Below, piece by piece: positions 35,109 through 44,163 of a stretch of 64,000 nt of DNA. Under the pieces are notes generated by a model. That model saw only the letters and a program-made list of their open reading frames with translations, made no database searches and had not been told where the DNA came from. The position numbers and the translations under genes are program-made. The stretch's first letter is position 1, and each line of letters starts with the position of its first letter. This DNA comes from Lysobacterales bacterium 63-13 (GTDB lineage: Bacteria > Pseudomonadota > Gammaproteobacteria > Xanthomonadales > Rhodanobacteraceae), in assembly GCA_001899855.1 (NCBI GenBank), contig MKWR01000013.1, positions 193,731 to 257,730 on the forward strand, in the 5' to 3' direction.

Positions 35109-36074
35109 TCACCGCCTGCCGTGATCCAGCCAGATCTCCAGGCCTTGCGCGTTCAACTCGATATCCGATGACAACAGCTCGTGCATGCGTTGCGGTGACA
35201 TCGTGCAGCCGTGGGCGGTGGCGCGAGCGAGATAGAGTTCGGCCAGTTTCTGCTTGAGGAACTCATGCCGATCCGGCAGGCCCGTGCTGGATTCGGCTAT
35301 GGCAACCATCGCATCGATCTGCTCGAACAAGTCGCGGCCGAGGCGCTCGACGTCGCTGACCCGGCTGAAGTGGGTCAGGAACATGGCTTCCGGCTTGTAC
35401 AGCAACATGCGTGCAATCGAGCCCTTCAGCGCAACCGGGTCGAACTGCACCGGCGTCGAGGTCGGCAGGATGAAGGCGCCCTTGTCGGTATCGAACTCGC
35501 GGTAGGAAAGGCCAAAGGTGTCGCCACTGAAGAACGATCGGCTGCGTTCGTCCCAGACCGAAAAATGATGTCGTGCATGACCCGGCGTATCCAGGCAGCG
35601 CAGGCGGCGACCGGCAAATTCGATGACCGCCTCGTCACGGATCTCGATGACCCGCTCGGCTGCCACCGGCACCAGTTCGCCATAGGTGCGCTGTACTTCC
35701 TCGGCGCCGTAGACCGACGAGGCGCTGGCCACCAGGCGGGCTGGATTGATCATGTGCGGCGCACCGCGCGGATGCACGGCGAGCCTGGCGATTGGCAAAT
35801 GGCGGAGCATCTCGCCGGCACCGCCAGCATGATCGAGATGGACATGGGTGACGATGACGTAGTCGACCTTGTCGCGGGCGATGCCCTTGGCCTCAAGCTC
35901 GGCAAGCAGGAACGGAATGGAATAGTTGGTGCCGACATCGATGAAGACCGCATGGCCGTCTTCGACGATCAGGTGGCTGGCGTCGAAGCGCGGCCGATGA
36001 AAGCCGGTATCGATCGCAGAGATGCCGTATGCGAAGTCCATGGGTGCGTCTGCGCGTTTCGGTGGATCGCCCAT
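35109..36074 (-). CDS. MBL-fold metallo-hydrolase
   Basis: A 321-residue metallo-beta-lactamase fold protein. The zinc motif THVHLDHAGG (residues 76-85) is complete, with further ligands in DTPGHARHHFSVWDE and LTHFS. A C-terminal extension of about 90 residues rich in charged helices is present. Function is uncertain: hydrolase of a small ester, lactone or thioester. Two starts are possible (36074 and 36041); neither has a convincing ribosome binding site. Confidence 0.85.
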   Translation of the reverse strand: MGDPPKRADAPMDFAYGISAIDTGFHRPRFDASHLIVEDGHAVFIDVGTNYSIPFLLAELEAKGIARDKVDYVIVTHVHLDHAGGAGEMLRHLPIARLAVHPRGAPHMINPARLVASASSVYGAEEVQRTYGELVPVAAERVIEIRDEAVIEFAGRRLRCLDTPGHARHHFSVWDERSRSFFSGDTFGLSYREFDTDKGAFILPTSTPVQFDPVALKGSIARMLLYKPEAMFLTHFSRVSDVERLGRDLFEQIDAMVAIAESSTGLPDRHEFLKQKLAELYLARATAHGCTMSPQRMHELLSSDIELNAQGLEIWLDHGRR

Positions 36075-36113
36075 GATCGCAGAGCAGGCGGCGCAGGGGA
36101 ACGCGGCATTGCC

Positions 36114-37373
36114 CTAACTGGATCGCAGGGCCTGGCGCAGGGCGGCCGCGAAGGAAGGCGGATCGCTGCGCAGCACGCGGACAGCGGCGGTTGCATGCCA
36201 CTCGGCGCAGGCCTGGATGGCCTTGGCGATGGCCGCGACAAAGCCCTCGTCAACCTTGACGCCTGCTTGCAGGTGGATGCGCTTGACCTCGAATACGCCA
36301 TCCTGGCGATGTGCCTTGGCGTCGAGTCGACCGACCAGGGCACCGCGATGCAGGATTGGCAGGACGAAATAGCCGTAGCGGCGCTTTGCCTCCGGCACGT
36401 AGCATTCAATCGTGTAGTCGAAGCCGAACAGGGCGCTGGCCCTTGAGCGATCCCAGACCACGGGATCGAACGGCGACAACAACGTCGTGTGCGATGCGCG
36501 CAACTTTCCGGCAACGGCCTGTCGCAAGAGTTCGACATGCCCGGCATGCACGTAGGCGGGGTTTTCCCAGCCACGCACCTTGACCTGCAGCAGTTCGCCC
36601 GTCCTGACCAGTTCATGCAGGTCGGCGTCCTTGTGCCGCGGTCGCGTGCGGAAGTAGTCGGCGATCCAGCGTGCCTGGGTGATGCCAAGGGCCTTCACCG
36701 AATCGAGGATGAGGCGGCGTTCGACGTCCTGCGTGCTGATCGGTGCCGCTTCGGCAGCGACGCCCATACGCTGCATGACCCGCGCACTGAGATCGTAGAC
36801 GCGCTGGAAGCGTTCGCGCCGCGCAACCATCAGCTCACCGCGCGCAAACAAGGCTTCCAGCCAGCGTTTTTCATCCTTCCAACCCCACCAGCCGGTTGTC
36901 GCCCGCCGCGTCGCCTCGAAATCCGATGCCTTGGCCGGGCCATGCTCGCGGATGCGCGCAAGCACCGCGTTCATGCCGGCGCGCTGCCCTTCCTGCGCGC
37001 GGGCGGCGTGTTTGCTTGCCCAGTGGTTGTCGCGCGCGCCGGCCGCCTGGTGGGCGCGATGCAAGGCAAAGGCCCCACTCGGCGCGAAACAGGCCTCATG
37101 CGACCAGCATTCGAAGATTTCGCCGCGTTCGAGCGCTTCATCGAGCCATTCGGCCGGGTAGCGGCCCAGCCTTGAGAACAGCACCAGGTAGGGACTGCGT
37201 GCAACGACATGGATGGTGTCGATCTGCAGCAGGCGCATGCGCTCGATGGCCGCCAGCACGTCGCCACGACGTGGCTTGCCCTGCGGCTTGCGCAGCAGGC
37301 CTTGTGCGGCGAGATGCAGGTTGCGCGCCTGCTGCGGGCTGATTTCCGCGGTGCTGTCGATCGGGCTTGGCAT
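36114..37373 (-). CDS. YcaQ/AlkX-type DNA glycosylase
   Basis: A 419-residue winged-helix (HTH_42) protein of the AlkZ/YcaQ group. The catalytic QxD element appears as LQIDTIHVV (Q50-I-D52), which is the YcaQ form, not the QxQ of AlkZ. Further family features: RSPYLVLFSRLG and a WSHEACFAP segment, and later LLSPFDPVVWDR. E. coli YcaQ removes cross-linked bases from DNA. The genomic context gives no extra hint. Confidence 0.9.
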   Translation of the reverse strand: MPSPIDSTAEISPQQARNLHLAAQGLLRKPQGKPRRGDVLAAIERMRLLQIDTIHVVARSPYLVLFSRLGRYPAEWLDEALERGEIFECWSHEACFAPSGAFALHRAHQAAGARDNHWASKHAARAQEGQRAGMNAVLARIREHGPAKASDFEATRRATTGWWGWKDEKRWLEALFARGELMVARRERFQRVYDLSARVMQRMGVAAEAAPISTQDVERRLILDSVKALGITQARWIADYFRTRPRHKDADLHELVRTGELLQVKVRGWENPAYVHAGHVELLRQAVAGKLRASHTTLLSPFDPVVWDRSRASALFGFDYTIECYVPEAKRRYGYFVLPILHRGALVGRLDAKAHRQDGVFEVKRIHLQAGVKVDEGFVAAIAKAIQACAEWHATAAVRVLRSDPPSFAAALRQALRSS

Positions 37374-37399
37374 GCGCCGATCATGCGCAGGCGCATCGC

Positions 37400-38602
37400 T
37401 CAGGGCAATGGCGGATCGAAGCCGTCGCGGAATATCAGGTCATCCAGTTCGGCAGCGCCGATATCGCAACGCGAGCCTTGCGGACGCGGGATGCCACGTG
37501 CATCGCTTGCCTCGCAGGCACCGGGCTGGCCGGCTGCGGCAGGGCTGCCTCGCTCAAGCGCCGGACTGGCCCAGGTCGGTGGCTGGGTTTCCACCGTGCC
37601 GCCGTAGACGGCAAAGGGTTGCAGCAGCGGGTTGATCGGCTGCGCGGCGTTGCCGACCTGGTCGCCGGGTTGCGCACCGGCGAGCGTACAGAGCGCGCCG
37701 ATATTGCCGATGATGTTGTGGCCGGCCGAGAGCAGCGAACCGTTCATGCCGACAAGGCAATCCGGATTGACCAGGCTGCTGCCGCCAAGGCTGAGGTCGA
37801 TATTGCGCGCGACGATGCTGTTGGAGATTGAAACATTGGCGTTTACCTCCAGTGCGCCGTCGCCGACGTCATCGAGGTCGCTGTCGGCAATGTTCAAGGT
37901 CATTGTGAGGTTGTTGAGCAGCGCCGGCGCATTGAAAACCGCCACCGATCCCGAACCAGTGCTGGTGTTGGAATCAAAGGTGACATTGCGCAAGCTTGCC
38001 GGGCCACCGCTGATCCAGAGCGCGCCGCCGTTGTCGGCGACATTGGCATGGAAGGCGGAGTTGACCACTTCGAGTGATCCGTCGGAGGCGATCCCGGCAC
38101 CCTGGGCAGCGGTGTTGTTGGCGATTGAACAACCGCTGACGAGCAGGCTGACACCCGCCGCACTGACGATGGCACCGCCAAGTGATCCATTGCCGTTGCG
38201 TATCGTCACGCCTTCGATGCTGACCACGACCGGTTGCCCGGCAACGGGCACCGCCACATCGAAGACATGATCGTCGCGATCCCCGCGAATGCGCGTGACA
38301 TCGGCACCGGCACCGCGCACCGCAAGGCTGCTGCGGATATCCAGATCGCCGCTTGCATTGGCGTTCTCGCCAGCTCCGGCACGCTCGATGCGGTATTCGC
38401 CGGCAGCAAGCACGACAATATCCGCGCCGCTTCCCGCCGCGCAGCCCATGAAGGCACTGTCGGTGTTGGCGGCGGTGATGGCCTCGCGCAGGCTGCACTG
38501 GCCATCGGCTGCAATCACGTCATCGGCGGTCGTCACATTCAGTGTGGCCGCGGACACGCTGGAAACCAGACCGCCTGCCAGAAGTGCCAGGTACACACGC
38601 AT
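37400..38602 (-). CDS. Secreted CSLREA/beta-helix protein
   Basis: About 400 residues: a signal peptide (cleavage after VSA), a CSLREAITAAN domain near residues 34-46, and a right-handed beta-helix region with repeated GG/N-rich turns (VSGCSIANNT, VVNSAFHANVADNGGAL, LRNVTFDSNTSTG). The C-terminus ends in DDLIFRDGFDPPLP, the acidic DGF(D/E) tail common on exported proteins of this order. It is an exported surface or extracellular protein of unknown target. Start ATG 38602. Confidence 0.85.
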   Translation of the reverse strand: MRVYLALLAGGLVSSVSAATLNVTTADDVIAADGQCSLREAITAANTDSAFMGCAAGSGADIVVLAAGEYRIERAGAGENANASGDLDIRSSLAVRGAGADVTRIRGDRDDHVFDVAVPVAGQPVVVSIEGVTIRNGNGSLGGAIVSAAGVSLLVSGCSIANNTAAQGAGIASDGSLEVVNSAFHANVADNGGALWISGGPASLRNVTFDSNTSTGSGSVAVFNAPALLNNLTMTLNIADSDLDDVGDGALEVNANVSISNSIVARNIDLSLGGSSLVNPDCLVGMNGSLLSAGHNIIGNIGALCTLAGAQPGDQVGNAAQPINPLLQPFAVYGGTVETQPPTWASPALERGSPAAAGQPGACEASDARGIPRPQGSRCDIGAAELDDLIFRDGFDPPLP

Positions 38603-38772
38603 GTCATTCCTCCGCAATCGCACCATGGTAGGGGCAAGGTGCTGCCCACGGGCCATGCCATTGACTCAGGCTAGGGCGGCGCGCGTTCTCAAGCCCGTTC
38701 GTCGTGCAATAATCGTACGCTACCCTTGTCGACATTCCGCATCGACATATCAACCTTCCACGGAGACCCATC

Positions 38773-39951
38773 ATGTCCGGCATCGTCATCGTCGGCGCCA
38801 AGCGCACCGCCATCGGTTCCTTCCTCGGCCAGTTCACCGGCGTCCCCACGACCACGCTCGGTGCCACCGCGATCAAGGCGGCGGTCGAGCAGGCCGGTGT
38901 TCCGGTCGCCGACGTATCGGAAGTCATCATGGGTTGCGTGCTGCCGGCCAATCTCGGCCAGGCACCGGCACGCCAGGCCTCGCTGGCCGCCGGCCTGCCG
39001 AAATCGACCGGTTGCACGACGATCAACAAGGTCTGCGGCTCGGGCATGAAGGCCATCATGCTGGCCCACGATCTGGTCAAGGCCGGTTCGGCAAGCATTG
39101 TTGTCGCCGGCGGCATGGAGTCCATGACCAATGCCCCGCACATGCTGCCGAATTCGCGCACCGGCAACCGCTACGGCAATTTCAATGCCGTCGACCACAT
39201 GGCCTGGGACGGCCTGACCAATCCCTACGACGGCCTGTCGATGGGTGTGTTCGCCGAAGCCACGGCCGACAAGTACAAGTTCACGCGCGAGGAGCAGGAC
39301 GCGTTCGCCATTGAATCGGTCAAGCGCGCGCAGGCGGCAATTGCTTCCGGCGCATTCGCCGACGAGATCGTCGCGGTCAGCGTTGCCACGCGCAAGGGCG
39401 ATGTGGAGTTCGCCACCGACGAGCAGCCCGGCAAGTCCGACATCAGCAAGATCCCGACCTTGAAGCCTGCCTTCCGCAAGGATGGCGGCACGGTCACCGC
39501 GGCAAGTTCCTCAAGCATCTCGGATGGCGCGGCGGCGACGGTTGTCATGTCCGCGGACGAAGCCGCCAGGCGCGGTCTCAAGCCGCTGGCAACGATCGTC
39601 GGCCATGCCACCAACTCGCAGGATCCGGAATGGTTCACCACCGCCCCGGTCGGCGCGATCGAACGCGTGCTCAAGCAGGTTGGCTGGAACATCGGCGATG
39701 TCGATTTGTTCGAGATCAATGAAGCCTTCGCCGTCGTGGCGATGGCGCCAATCCGCGAACTCGGCATTCCGCACGCGAAAATCAACGTCAACGGCGGTGC
39801 CTGCGCCCTGGGCCACCCGATTGGCGCTTCCGGCGCGCGCCTGGTGGTCACCCTCATCAACGCCCTGCGCAAGCGCGGTGGCAAGCGCGGCGTGGCCAGC
39901 CTGTGCATTGGTGGCGGCGAAGCGACGGCAATCGCCATTGAGCTGGCGTAA
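38773..39951 (+). CDS. Acetyl-CoA acetyltransferase (thiolase)
   Basis: Condenses two acetyl-CoA or cleaves acetoacetyl-CoA. The 392-residue protein has the nucleophilic Cys88 in NKVCGSGMKAIM, the ACALGHPIGASGAR histidine block near 349 and the second cysteine in SLCIGGGEATA near 379. It matches the biosynthetic-type thiolase II by length. The neighbouring genes (methylcrotonyl-CoA carboxylase beta downstream) suggest leucine or short-chain acyl-CoA metabolism, or polyhydroxyalkanoate; not decisive. Confidence 0.93.
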   Translation: MSGIVIVGAKRTAIGSFLGQFTGVPTTTLGATAIKAAVEQAGVPVADVSEVIMGCVLPANLGQAPARQASLAAGLPKSTGCTTINKVCGSGMKAIMLAHDLVKAGSASIVVAGGMESMTNAPHMLPNSRTGNRYGNFNAVDHMAWDGLTNPYDGLSMGVFAEATADKYKFTREEQDAFAIESVKRAQAAIASGAFADEIVAVSVATRKGDVEFATDEQPGKSDISKIPTLKPAFRKDGGTVTAASSSSISDGAAATVVMSADEAARRGLKPLATIVGHATNSQDPEWFTTAPVGAIERVLKQVGWNIGDVDLFEINEAFAVVAMAPIRELGIPHAKINVNGGACALGHPIGASGARLVVTLINALRKRGGKRGVASLCIGGGEATAIAIELA

Positions 39952-39961
39952 CGATTTTTTT
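39933..39961 (+). terminator. Weak hairpin plus T7 after the thiolase gene
   Basis: CGCCA at 39933-39937 pairs with TGGCG at 39944-39948 and a run of seven T follows at 39955-39961. The stem overlaps the last thiolase codons and is only 5 bp, with six bases before the T-run, so it is a borderline rho-independent terminator. Confidence 0.35.
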
Positions 39962-40103
39962 CCATTTACCGGATTAGAGTGGACGGGTCGATTTCCGGCC
40001 TGATTGAATCCTCAGGCAGTTGTGTGCCTGATCACGAGCACTGCCAATGCGGCGGGCAGTGCCTCGAAAGCCCTGAAACGCTGCCTTTATTCGAGGGGAT
40101 GAA

Positions 40104-40475
40104 ATGAACTTCACACGTATTATTCTGGCTTCCGCACTGGCTCTGGGGCTGGCTGCCTGCGACAACTCCCAACAAAAGGCCCAGGAAGCTGCCGATGCTG
40201 CCGCCAAGGCAGCACAGGAAGCAGCCGCAGCCACGCAGAAGGCGGCGGACGAGGCAGCCATGGCCGCCAAGACTGCGGCTGAAGCAACCAAGACTGCCGT
40301 CGACAGCGCTGCCGCGACGACCATGGATGCCGCCAGCACAGCCGCTGACGCGACCAAGGAAGCCGCAGCCGATGCCGCTGACGCCGTGGGCGAAGCCGCC
40401 GACAAGGTGAAGGCCGCTGCGGAAGAGAAGAAAGAGGCCATCGAAGAGAAGAAGGACGACACCCAGAAGCATTGA
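40104..40475 (+). CDS. Alanine-rich coiled-coil lipoprotein
   Basis: A 123-residue protein with lipobox LAAC (Cys20) and a mature part that is almost entirely a helix of A, K, E, D and T in 7-residue periodicity (EAADAAAKAAQEAAAATQK and so on), ending in charged KEAIEEKKDD. It is probably anchored in the outer or inner membrane and forms a coil in the periplasm, somewhat like Lpp or small LEA-like lipoproteins. Function unknown. A strong terminator follows. Confidence 0.8.
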   Translation: MNFTRIILASALALGLAACDNSQQKAQEAADAAAKAAQEAAAATQKAADEAAMAAKTAAEATKTAVDSAAATTMDAASTAADATKEAAADAADAVGEAADKVKAAAEEKKEAIEEKKDDTQKH

Positions 40476-40499
40476 TCCTGCTTGCAGAGTCCTGATCCG

Positions 40500-40529
40500 C
40501 CGGCCGCCCTGTGCGGCCGGTTTCGTTTT
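40500..40529 (+). terminator. Rho-independent terminator after the lipoprotein
   Basis: CCGGCCGC (40500-40507) pairs with GCGGCCGG (40513-40520) around a 5-nt loop, followed by TTTCGTTTT. An 8-bp GC-rich stem plus T-rich tail is a convincing intrinsic terminator for the alanine-rich lipoprotein gene. Confidence 0.9.
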
Positions 40530-40601
40530 CGCGGTGCGCCGTTCGCCCGGCATGACCCGCTATGATCCGGCCTTACGGATTTCGACCAGAACACGCTCGC
40601 C

Positions 40602-42209
40602 ATGCCCCGCATCCAGACCCAGATCGATCCGCGCTCACCCGATTTCATCGCCAATTTCGAGAACCTTCGCACTCTGGTCGAGGATCTCAAGCAGCAACTG
40701 CGGATCACCGCTCTGGGTGGCGGCGACAAGGCGCGCAGCAAGCACACCGAGCGCGGCAAGCTGCTGCCGCGCGAACGCATCCGCGCCCTGCTCGATCCCG
40801 GTTCGCCCTTCCTCGAGCTTTCACCGCTGGCCGCGCATGGCATGTATGACGGTGCCGCGCCGTGTGCAGGCCTGATCACCGGCATTGGCCGCGTCAAGGG
40901 CCAGGAGGTGCTGGTGGTCGCCAATGATGCGACGGTCAAGGGCGGCACCTATTTTCCGATGACGGTGAAGAAGCACCTGCGCGCGCAGGAAGTCGCCCTG
41001 GAGAATCGCCTGCCCTGCATCTACCTGGTTGATTCCGGCGGAGCGTTCCTGCCCTTGCAGGACGAGGTTTTCCCGGACAAGGAACACTTCGGCCGCATCT
41101 TCTACAACCAGGCGCGCATGAGTGCACTGGGGATTGCCCAGATTGCCGTGGTCATGGGTTCGTGCACGGCCGGCGGTGCCTATGTGCCGGCGATGAGCGA
41201 CGAGACCATCATCGTCAAGAATCAGGGCACGATCTTCCTTGGCGGGCCGCCGCTGGTGAAGGCGGCAACCGGCGAAGTCGTCGATGCGGAATCACTCGGC
41301 GGTGCCGATGTGCACACGACAGTCTCCGGCGTCGCCGACCATTTCGCCGAGGACGATTCCCATGCGCTGAACATTGCGCGTGACCTGATCGGCAACCTGA
41401 ATCGGCGCAAGGGCATGCCGCTTGCCTTGGCCGAGCCGCGCGAGCCGGCCTGCTCCATCGAGGAGATCTACGGCATCGTGCCGCGCGAGACGCGCATCCC
41501 GTTCGACATCCGCGAACTCATCGCGCGCATTGTCGATGGCTCGGAATTCAGTGAATTCAAGGCGCGCTACGGGAAGACCCTGATCACTGGTTTTGCGCAT
41601 ATCCATGGCTATCCGGTTGGTATCGTCGCCAACAACGGCATTCTCTTTGCCGAATCCGCGTTGAAGGGTGCGCACTTCATCGAACTGTGCAACCAGCGCA
41701 ACATCCCGCTGGTCTTCCTGCAGAACATCACCGGCTTCATGGTTGGCCGCAAGTACGAGAACGCCGGCATCGCCAAGGACGGGGCAAAAATGGTCACCGC
41801 GGTTGCCTGTTCGCACGTGCCCAAGTTCACCGTGGTCATTGGCGGCAGTTTCGGCGCCGGCAACTACGCGATGTGCGGGCGGGCCTATGGCTCGCGATTC
41901 CTCTGGATGTGGCCAAACTCGCGCATCAGCGTGATGGGGGGCGAACAGGCAGCCAGCGTGCTGGCGACGGTCAAGCGCGACGGCATCGAAGCGTCGGGCA
42001 AGACCTGGTCGGCCGAAGAGGAAGCGGCATTCAAGGCACCCATCCGCGAGCAATACGAATCCCAGGGACACCCCTACTACGCCAGCGCGCGCCTTTGGGA
42101 TGATGGCATCATCGATCCGGTGGATACGCGACGCGTACTTGGACTGGCCATTTCCGCCTCGCTCAATGCACCGATTGAAGCCGGGCGCTTTGGCGTATTC
42201 CGCATGTGA
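40602..42209 (+). CDS. Methylcrotonyl-CoA carboxylase beta subunit
   Basis: Carboxyltransferase subunit of a biotin-dependent acyl-CoA carboxylase, 535 residues. The sequence has the [39 protein letters not shown] and [18 protein letters not shown] blocks that bind acyl-CoA and biotin; the last fits MCC-type rather than propionyl-type enzymes. This is a key step in leucine breakdown. The alpha (biotin) subunit and the other leucine-degradation genes are not in the window, so it might be an isolated copy or belong to an operon that continues elsewhere. Confidence 0.92.
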   Translation: MPRIQTQIDPRSPDFIANFENLRTLVEDLKQQLRITALGGGDKARSKHTERGKLLPRERIRALLDPGSPFLELSPLAAHGMYDGAAPCAGLITGIGRVKGQEVLVVANDATVKGGTYFPMTVKKHLRAQEVALENRLPCIYLVDSGGAFLPLQDEVFPDKEHFGRIFYNQARMSALGIAQIAVVMGSCTAGGAYVPAMSDETIIVKNQGTIFLGGPPLVKAATGEVVDAESLGGADVHTTVSGVADHFAEDDSHALNIARDLIGNLNRRKGMPLALAEPREPACSIEEIYGIVPRETRIPFDIRELIARIVDGSEFSEFKARYGKTLITGFAHIHGYPVGIVANNGILFAESALKGAHFIELCNQRNIPLVFLQNITGFMVGRKYENAGIAKDGAKMVTAVACSHVPKFTVVIGGSFGAGNYAMCGRAYGSRFLWMWPNSRISVMGGEQAASVLATVKRDGIEASGKTWSAEEEAAFKAPIREQYESQGHPYYASARLWDDGIIDPVDTRRVLGLAISASLNAPIEAGRFGVFRM

Positions 42210-42238
42210 TCTTCTGGATCAATATCCAGATAAATCAT

Positions 42239-43243
42239 ATGATTATGTCGCTTTTCTCGATTCATTCTCGTGTTGGTGTCGGCCTCCTGGCCGTTGCCTT
42301 TTCCCTGCCGTCGCCCGGCTTTGCGGCGTCATCCGGCACATGGCTGCAGACGCGCGATTCGAATCCGTTTGCGCTGGCCAGCGGGCTGCCACTGGCCCCG
42401 GCCATCCCGCAGGAAGGCCGCTGGCAGTTCGACGTGACCTTCAATGTCGCCAACACCGAACTCGCACAGTTCCGTGATGGGGCCTCCCTGGTGTTCGACG
42501 CAGAGACCCATGAATCCCGGATCAGCGCCGCCCATGCGTTCAACGAGCGCTGGAGCCTGCGCGCATCGCTTGGCTATCTGACAATCGGTGACGGCTTCCT
42601 CGACGCGCCAGTCGAACGGTTCCATCGTGCCTTCGGCTTTGACAATGGCGATCGCGGCCAACTGGGCACCACGGCACCGGTCATCGAGGTGCGTGACACG
42701 GGCATCACGCGCTATGCGCTCGACAAGGCGAGTTCGGGAAGTGGCCCCTTGCTGATCGACCTGACCCGCCAATGGCAACTGTCCGATCAGCATCTGTTCG
42801 GCATTGCACTCGGCGGCAAGCTCGCCACCGGCAGCGTGCGCCGCTTGACCGACAGCGACAGCAGCGATGTCTCGCTTTCCGCATTCAGCATGATGGCCTT
42901 CGGCGAACGACTGGATCTCGGCATCCGTGCCGGCATGCTGCTGCGCAGCGGCAACCATTTGCTCGAAGAGCATGCGCGTGACCAGGTGCCATTCGCCGGC
43001 ATCGTGCTGCGCTATCGGCTCGGCGACAAATGGTCCGCATGGCTGCAGTCTGACGCTCACGGTGCGCTTCATCGACGACTTCCCGATTTCCTTGGCGGCA
43101 CCGCCAACCAGCTCAATTTCGGCTTGAGCCGACGCCTCGGCAATGCCAGCGAGTTGCAGGTCACCCTCGCCGAGGACCTGCCAGCGCTGCATTCATCCGA
43201 TGTTGCCTTGACCCTCAACTGGCGCATGCGCACGGGACAATGA
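42239..43243 (+). CDS. DUF3187 family secreted protein
   Basis: A DUF3187 protein (about 334 residues) with a signal peptide (cut after GFAA) and a beta-rich, porin-like mature domain of alternating strands ending in ALTLNWRMR, a C-terminal pattern that suggests an outer-membrane or periplasmic barrel. The N-terminal QTRDSNPFAL motif is typical of the family. It follows the carboxylase with little spacing. Start codons at 42206 (GTG), 42239 or 42245 are possible; none has a clear ribosome binding site. Confidence 0.75.
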   Translation: MIMSLFSIHSRVGVGLLAVAFSLPSPGFAASSGTWLQTRDSNPFALASGLPLAPAIPQEGRWQFDVTFNVANTELAQFRDGASLVFDAETHESRISAAHAFNERWSLRASLGYLTIGDGFLDAPVERFHRAFGFDNGDRGQLGTTAPVIEVRDTGITRYALDKASSGSGPLLIDLTRQWQLSDQHLFGIALGGKLATGSVRRLTDSDSSDVSLSAFSMMAFGERLDLGIRAGMLLRSGNHLLEEHARDQVPFAGIVLRYRLGDKWSAWLQSDAHGALHRRLPDFLGGTANQLNFGLSRRLGNASELQVTLAEDLPALHSSDVALTLNWRMRTGQ

Positions 43244-43372
43244 CCCTGCGACAATGAGTCACTGCCGCTTTACCTTTGGATTCAGGTGCGTGCACCTATC
43301 TTGTGGGCGAATCGAAATGCGCTGCCCACAGCGCCTGGAGATCAAACCCAACTTTCAAGGAGATGCTCCGTC

Positions 43373-43813
43373 ATGCGTAACGTACTTATTGCCGCCTCGC
43401 TCCTGCTTGCCTCGTCATCGGCATTCGCGGCGTGTTCAATCGATGTCGATGGCAATGACGCCATGCAGTTCAATGTCAAGGCGATCGAGGTTCCGAGCAG
43501 CTGCAAGGACTTCACCATCAACCTGACCCATTCCGGCAAGATGGCCAAGAACGTCATGGGCCACAACGTCGTCGTGAGCAAGACCACCGACATGCAGGGC
43601 GTTGCCAATGATGGCGCCACCGCCGGCATCAACAACGAATACGTCAAGCCGGACGATGCCCGCGTGATCGCGCACTCGAAGGTCATCGGTGCCGGTGAAA
43701 AGACTGCCGTCACGTTCGAGACCAGCAAGCTGGCCGCCGACGGCAAGTATTCGTTCTTCTGCTCGTTCCCGGGTCACTGGGCGCTCATGAAGGGCACGAT
43801 CACCGTCAAGTAG
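43373..43813 (+). CDS. Azurin
   Basis: Blue copper electron carrier, periplasmic. 146 residues with a signal peptide (cleavage after SAFA) and an azurin domain: copper ligands in NVMGHNVVV (His) and in [16 protein letters not shown] (Cys, His, Met). The disulfide cysteines CSID and SSCK are in place. ATG 43373 has AAGGAG 10 bases upstream. In other bacteria azurin donates electrons to nitrite reductase or to cytochrome peroxidase. A 7-bp inverted repeat (TGTGGGC/GCCCACA, 43302-43330) lies in the leader. Confidence 0.95.
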   Translation: MRNVLIAASLLLASSSAFAACSIDVDGNDAMQFNVKAIEVPSSCKDFTINLTHSGKMAKNVMGHNVVVSKTTDMQGVANDGATAGINNEYVKPDDARVIAHSKVIGAGEKTAVTFETSKLAADGKYSFFCSFPGHWALMKGTITVK

Positions 43814-43879
43814 GCAACCATCCACGACTCGGATTCCGGGTCTTGTTATGGGACAATCCGGGGTCGCAGACAGCTCTGC

Positions 43880-43956
43880 GGCCCCGTAGCTCAGCTGGAT
43901 AGAGCGTCCCCCTCCTAAGGGGAAGGTCGCCCGTTCGAATCGGGCCGGGGTCGCCA
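43880..43956 (+). tRNA. tRNA-Arg (CCT)
   Basis: A 77-nt tRNA with encoded CCA. Acceptor GGCCCCG pairs with CGGGGTC (one G-U); the anticodon loop CTCCTAA reads CCT; the T-arm GCCCGTTCGAATCGGGC is standard. The D-arm is AGCTCAGCTGGATAGAGC. Downstream is a gap to nadA that contains an FNR-like site. Confidence 0.97.
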
Positions 43957-44031
43957 TCCCGGCTTTGCCGGCACGGCGAGACAGCCGCTGCCGTGCCGCC
44001 GTTCCCGCCTCGACGCTTCGCAACGCAGCGA

Positions 44032-44045
44032 TTGACCTGCATCAA
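44032..44045 (+). promoter_or_regulatory. FNR/DNR-like site upstream of nadA
   Basis: TTGAC-CTGC-ATCAA matches the CRP/FNR-family palindrome TTGAT-N4-ATCAA at nine of ten positions. It lies 119 bases upstream of the nadA start in the 350-base gap that also holds tRNA-Arg. The same core, TTGACCTGCATCA, recurs at 57338-57351 on the other strand. Confidence 0.45.
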
Positions 44046-44163
44046 GGACAGCGTGATTGTCGGGCAGGCATCATTTCTTCAGCAAATGCGCGACGCCGCC
44101 AGCCCATGCACGCCGGCGTCCCGGCCTGCCACCTGAACCTTGAAGCTGGATGACCTCCCGACC

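Noticed and set aside
34926-35124. Small proteins of about 60 residues read from the inverted repeat
   Set aside because: They translate the palindromic repeat (RDSGFGIRDS-type) and are a known annotation artefact.
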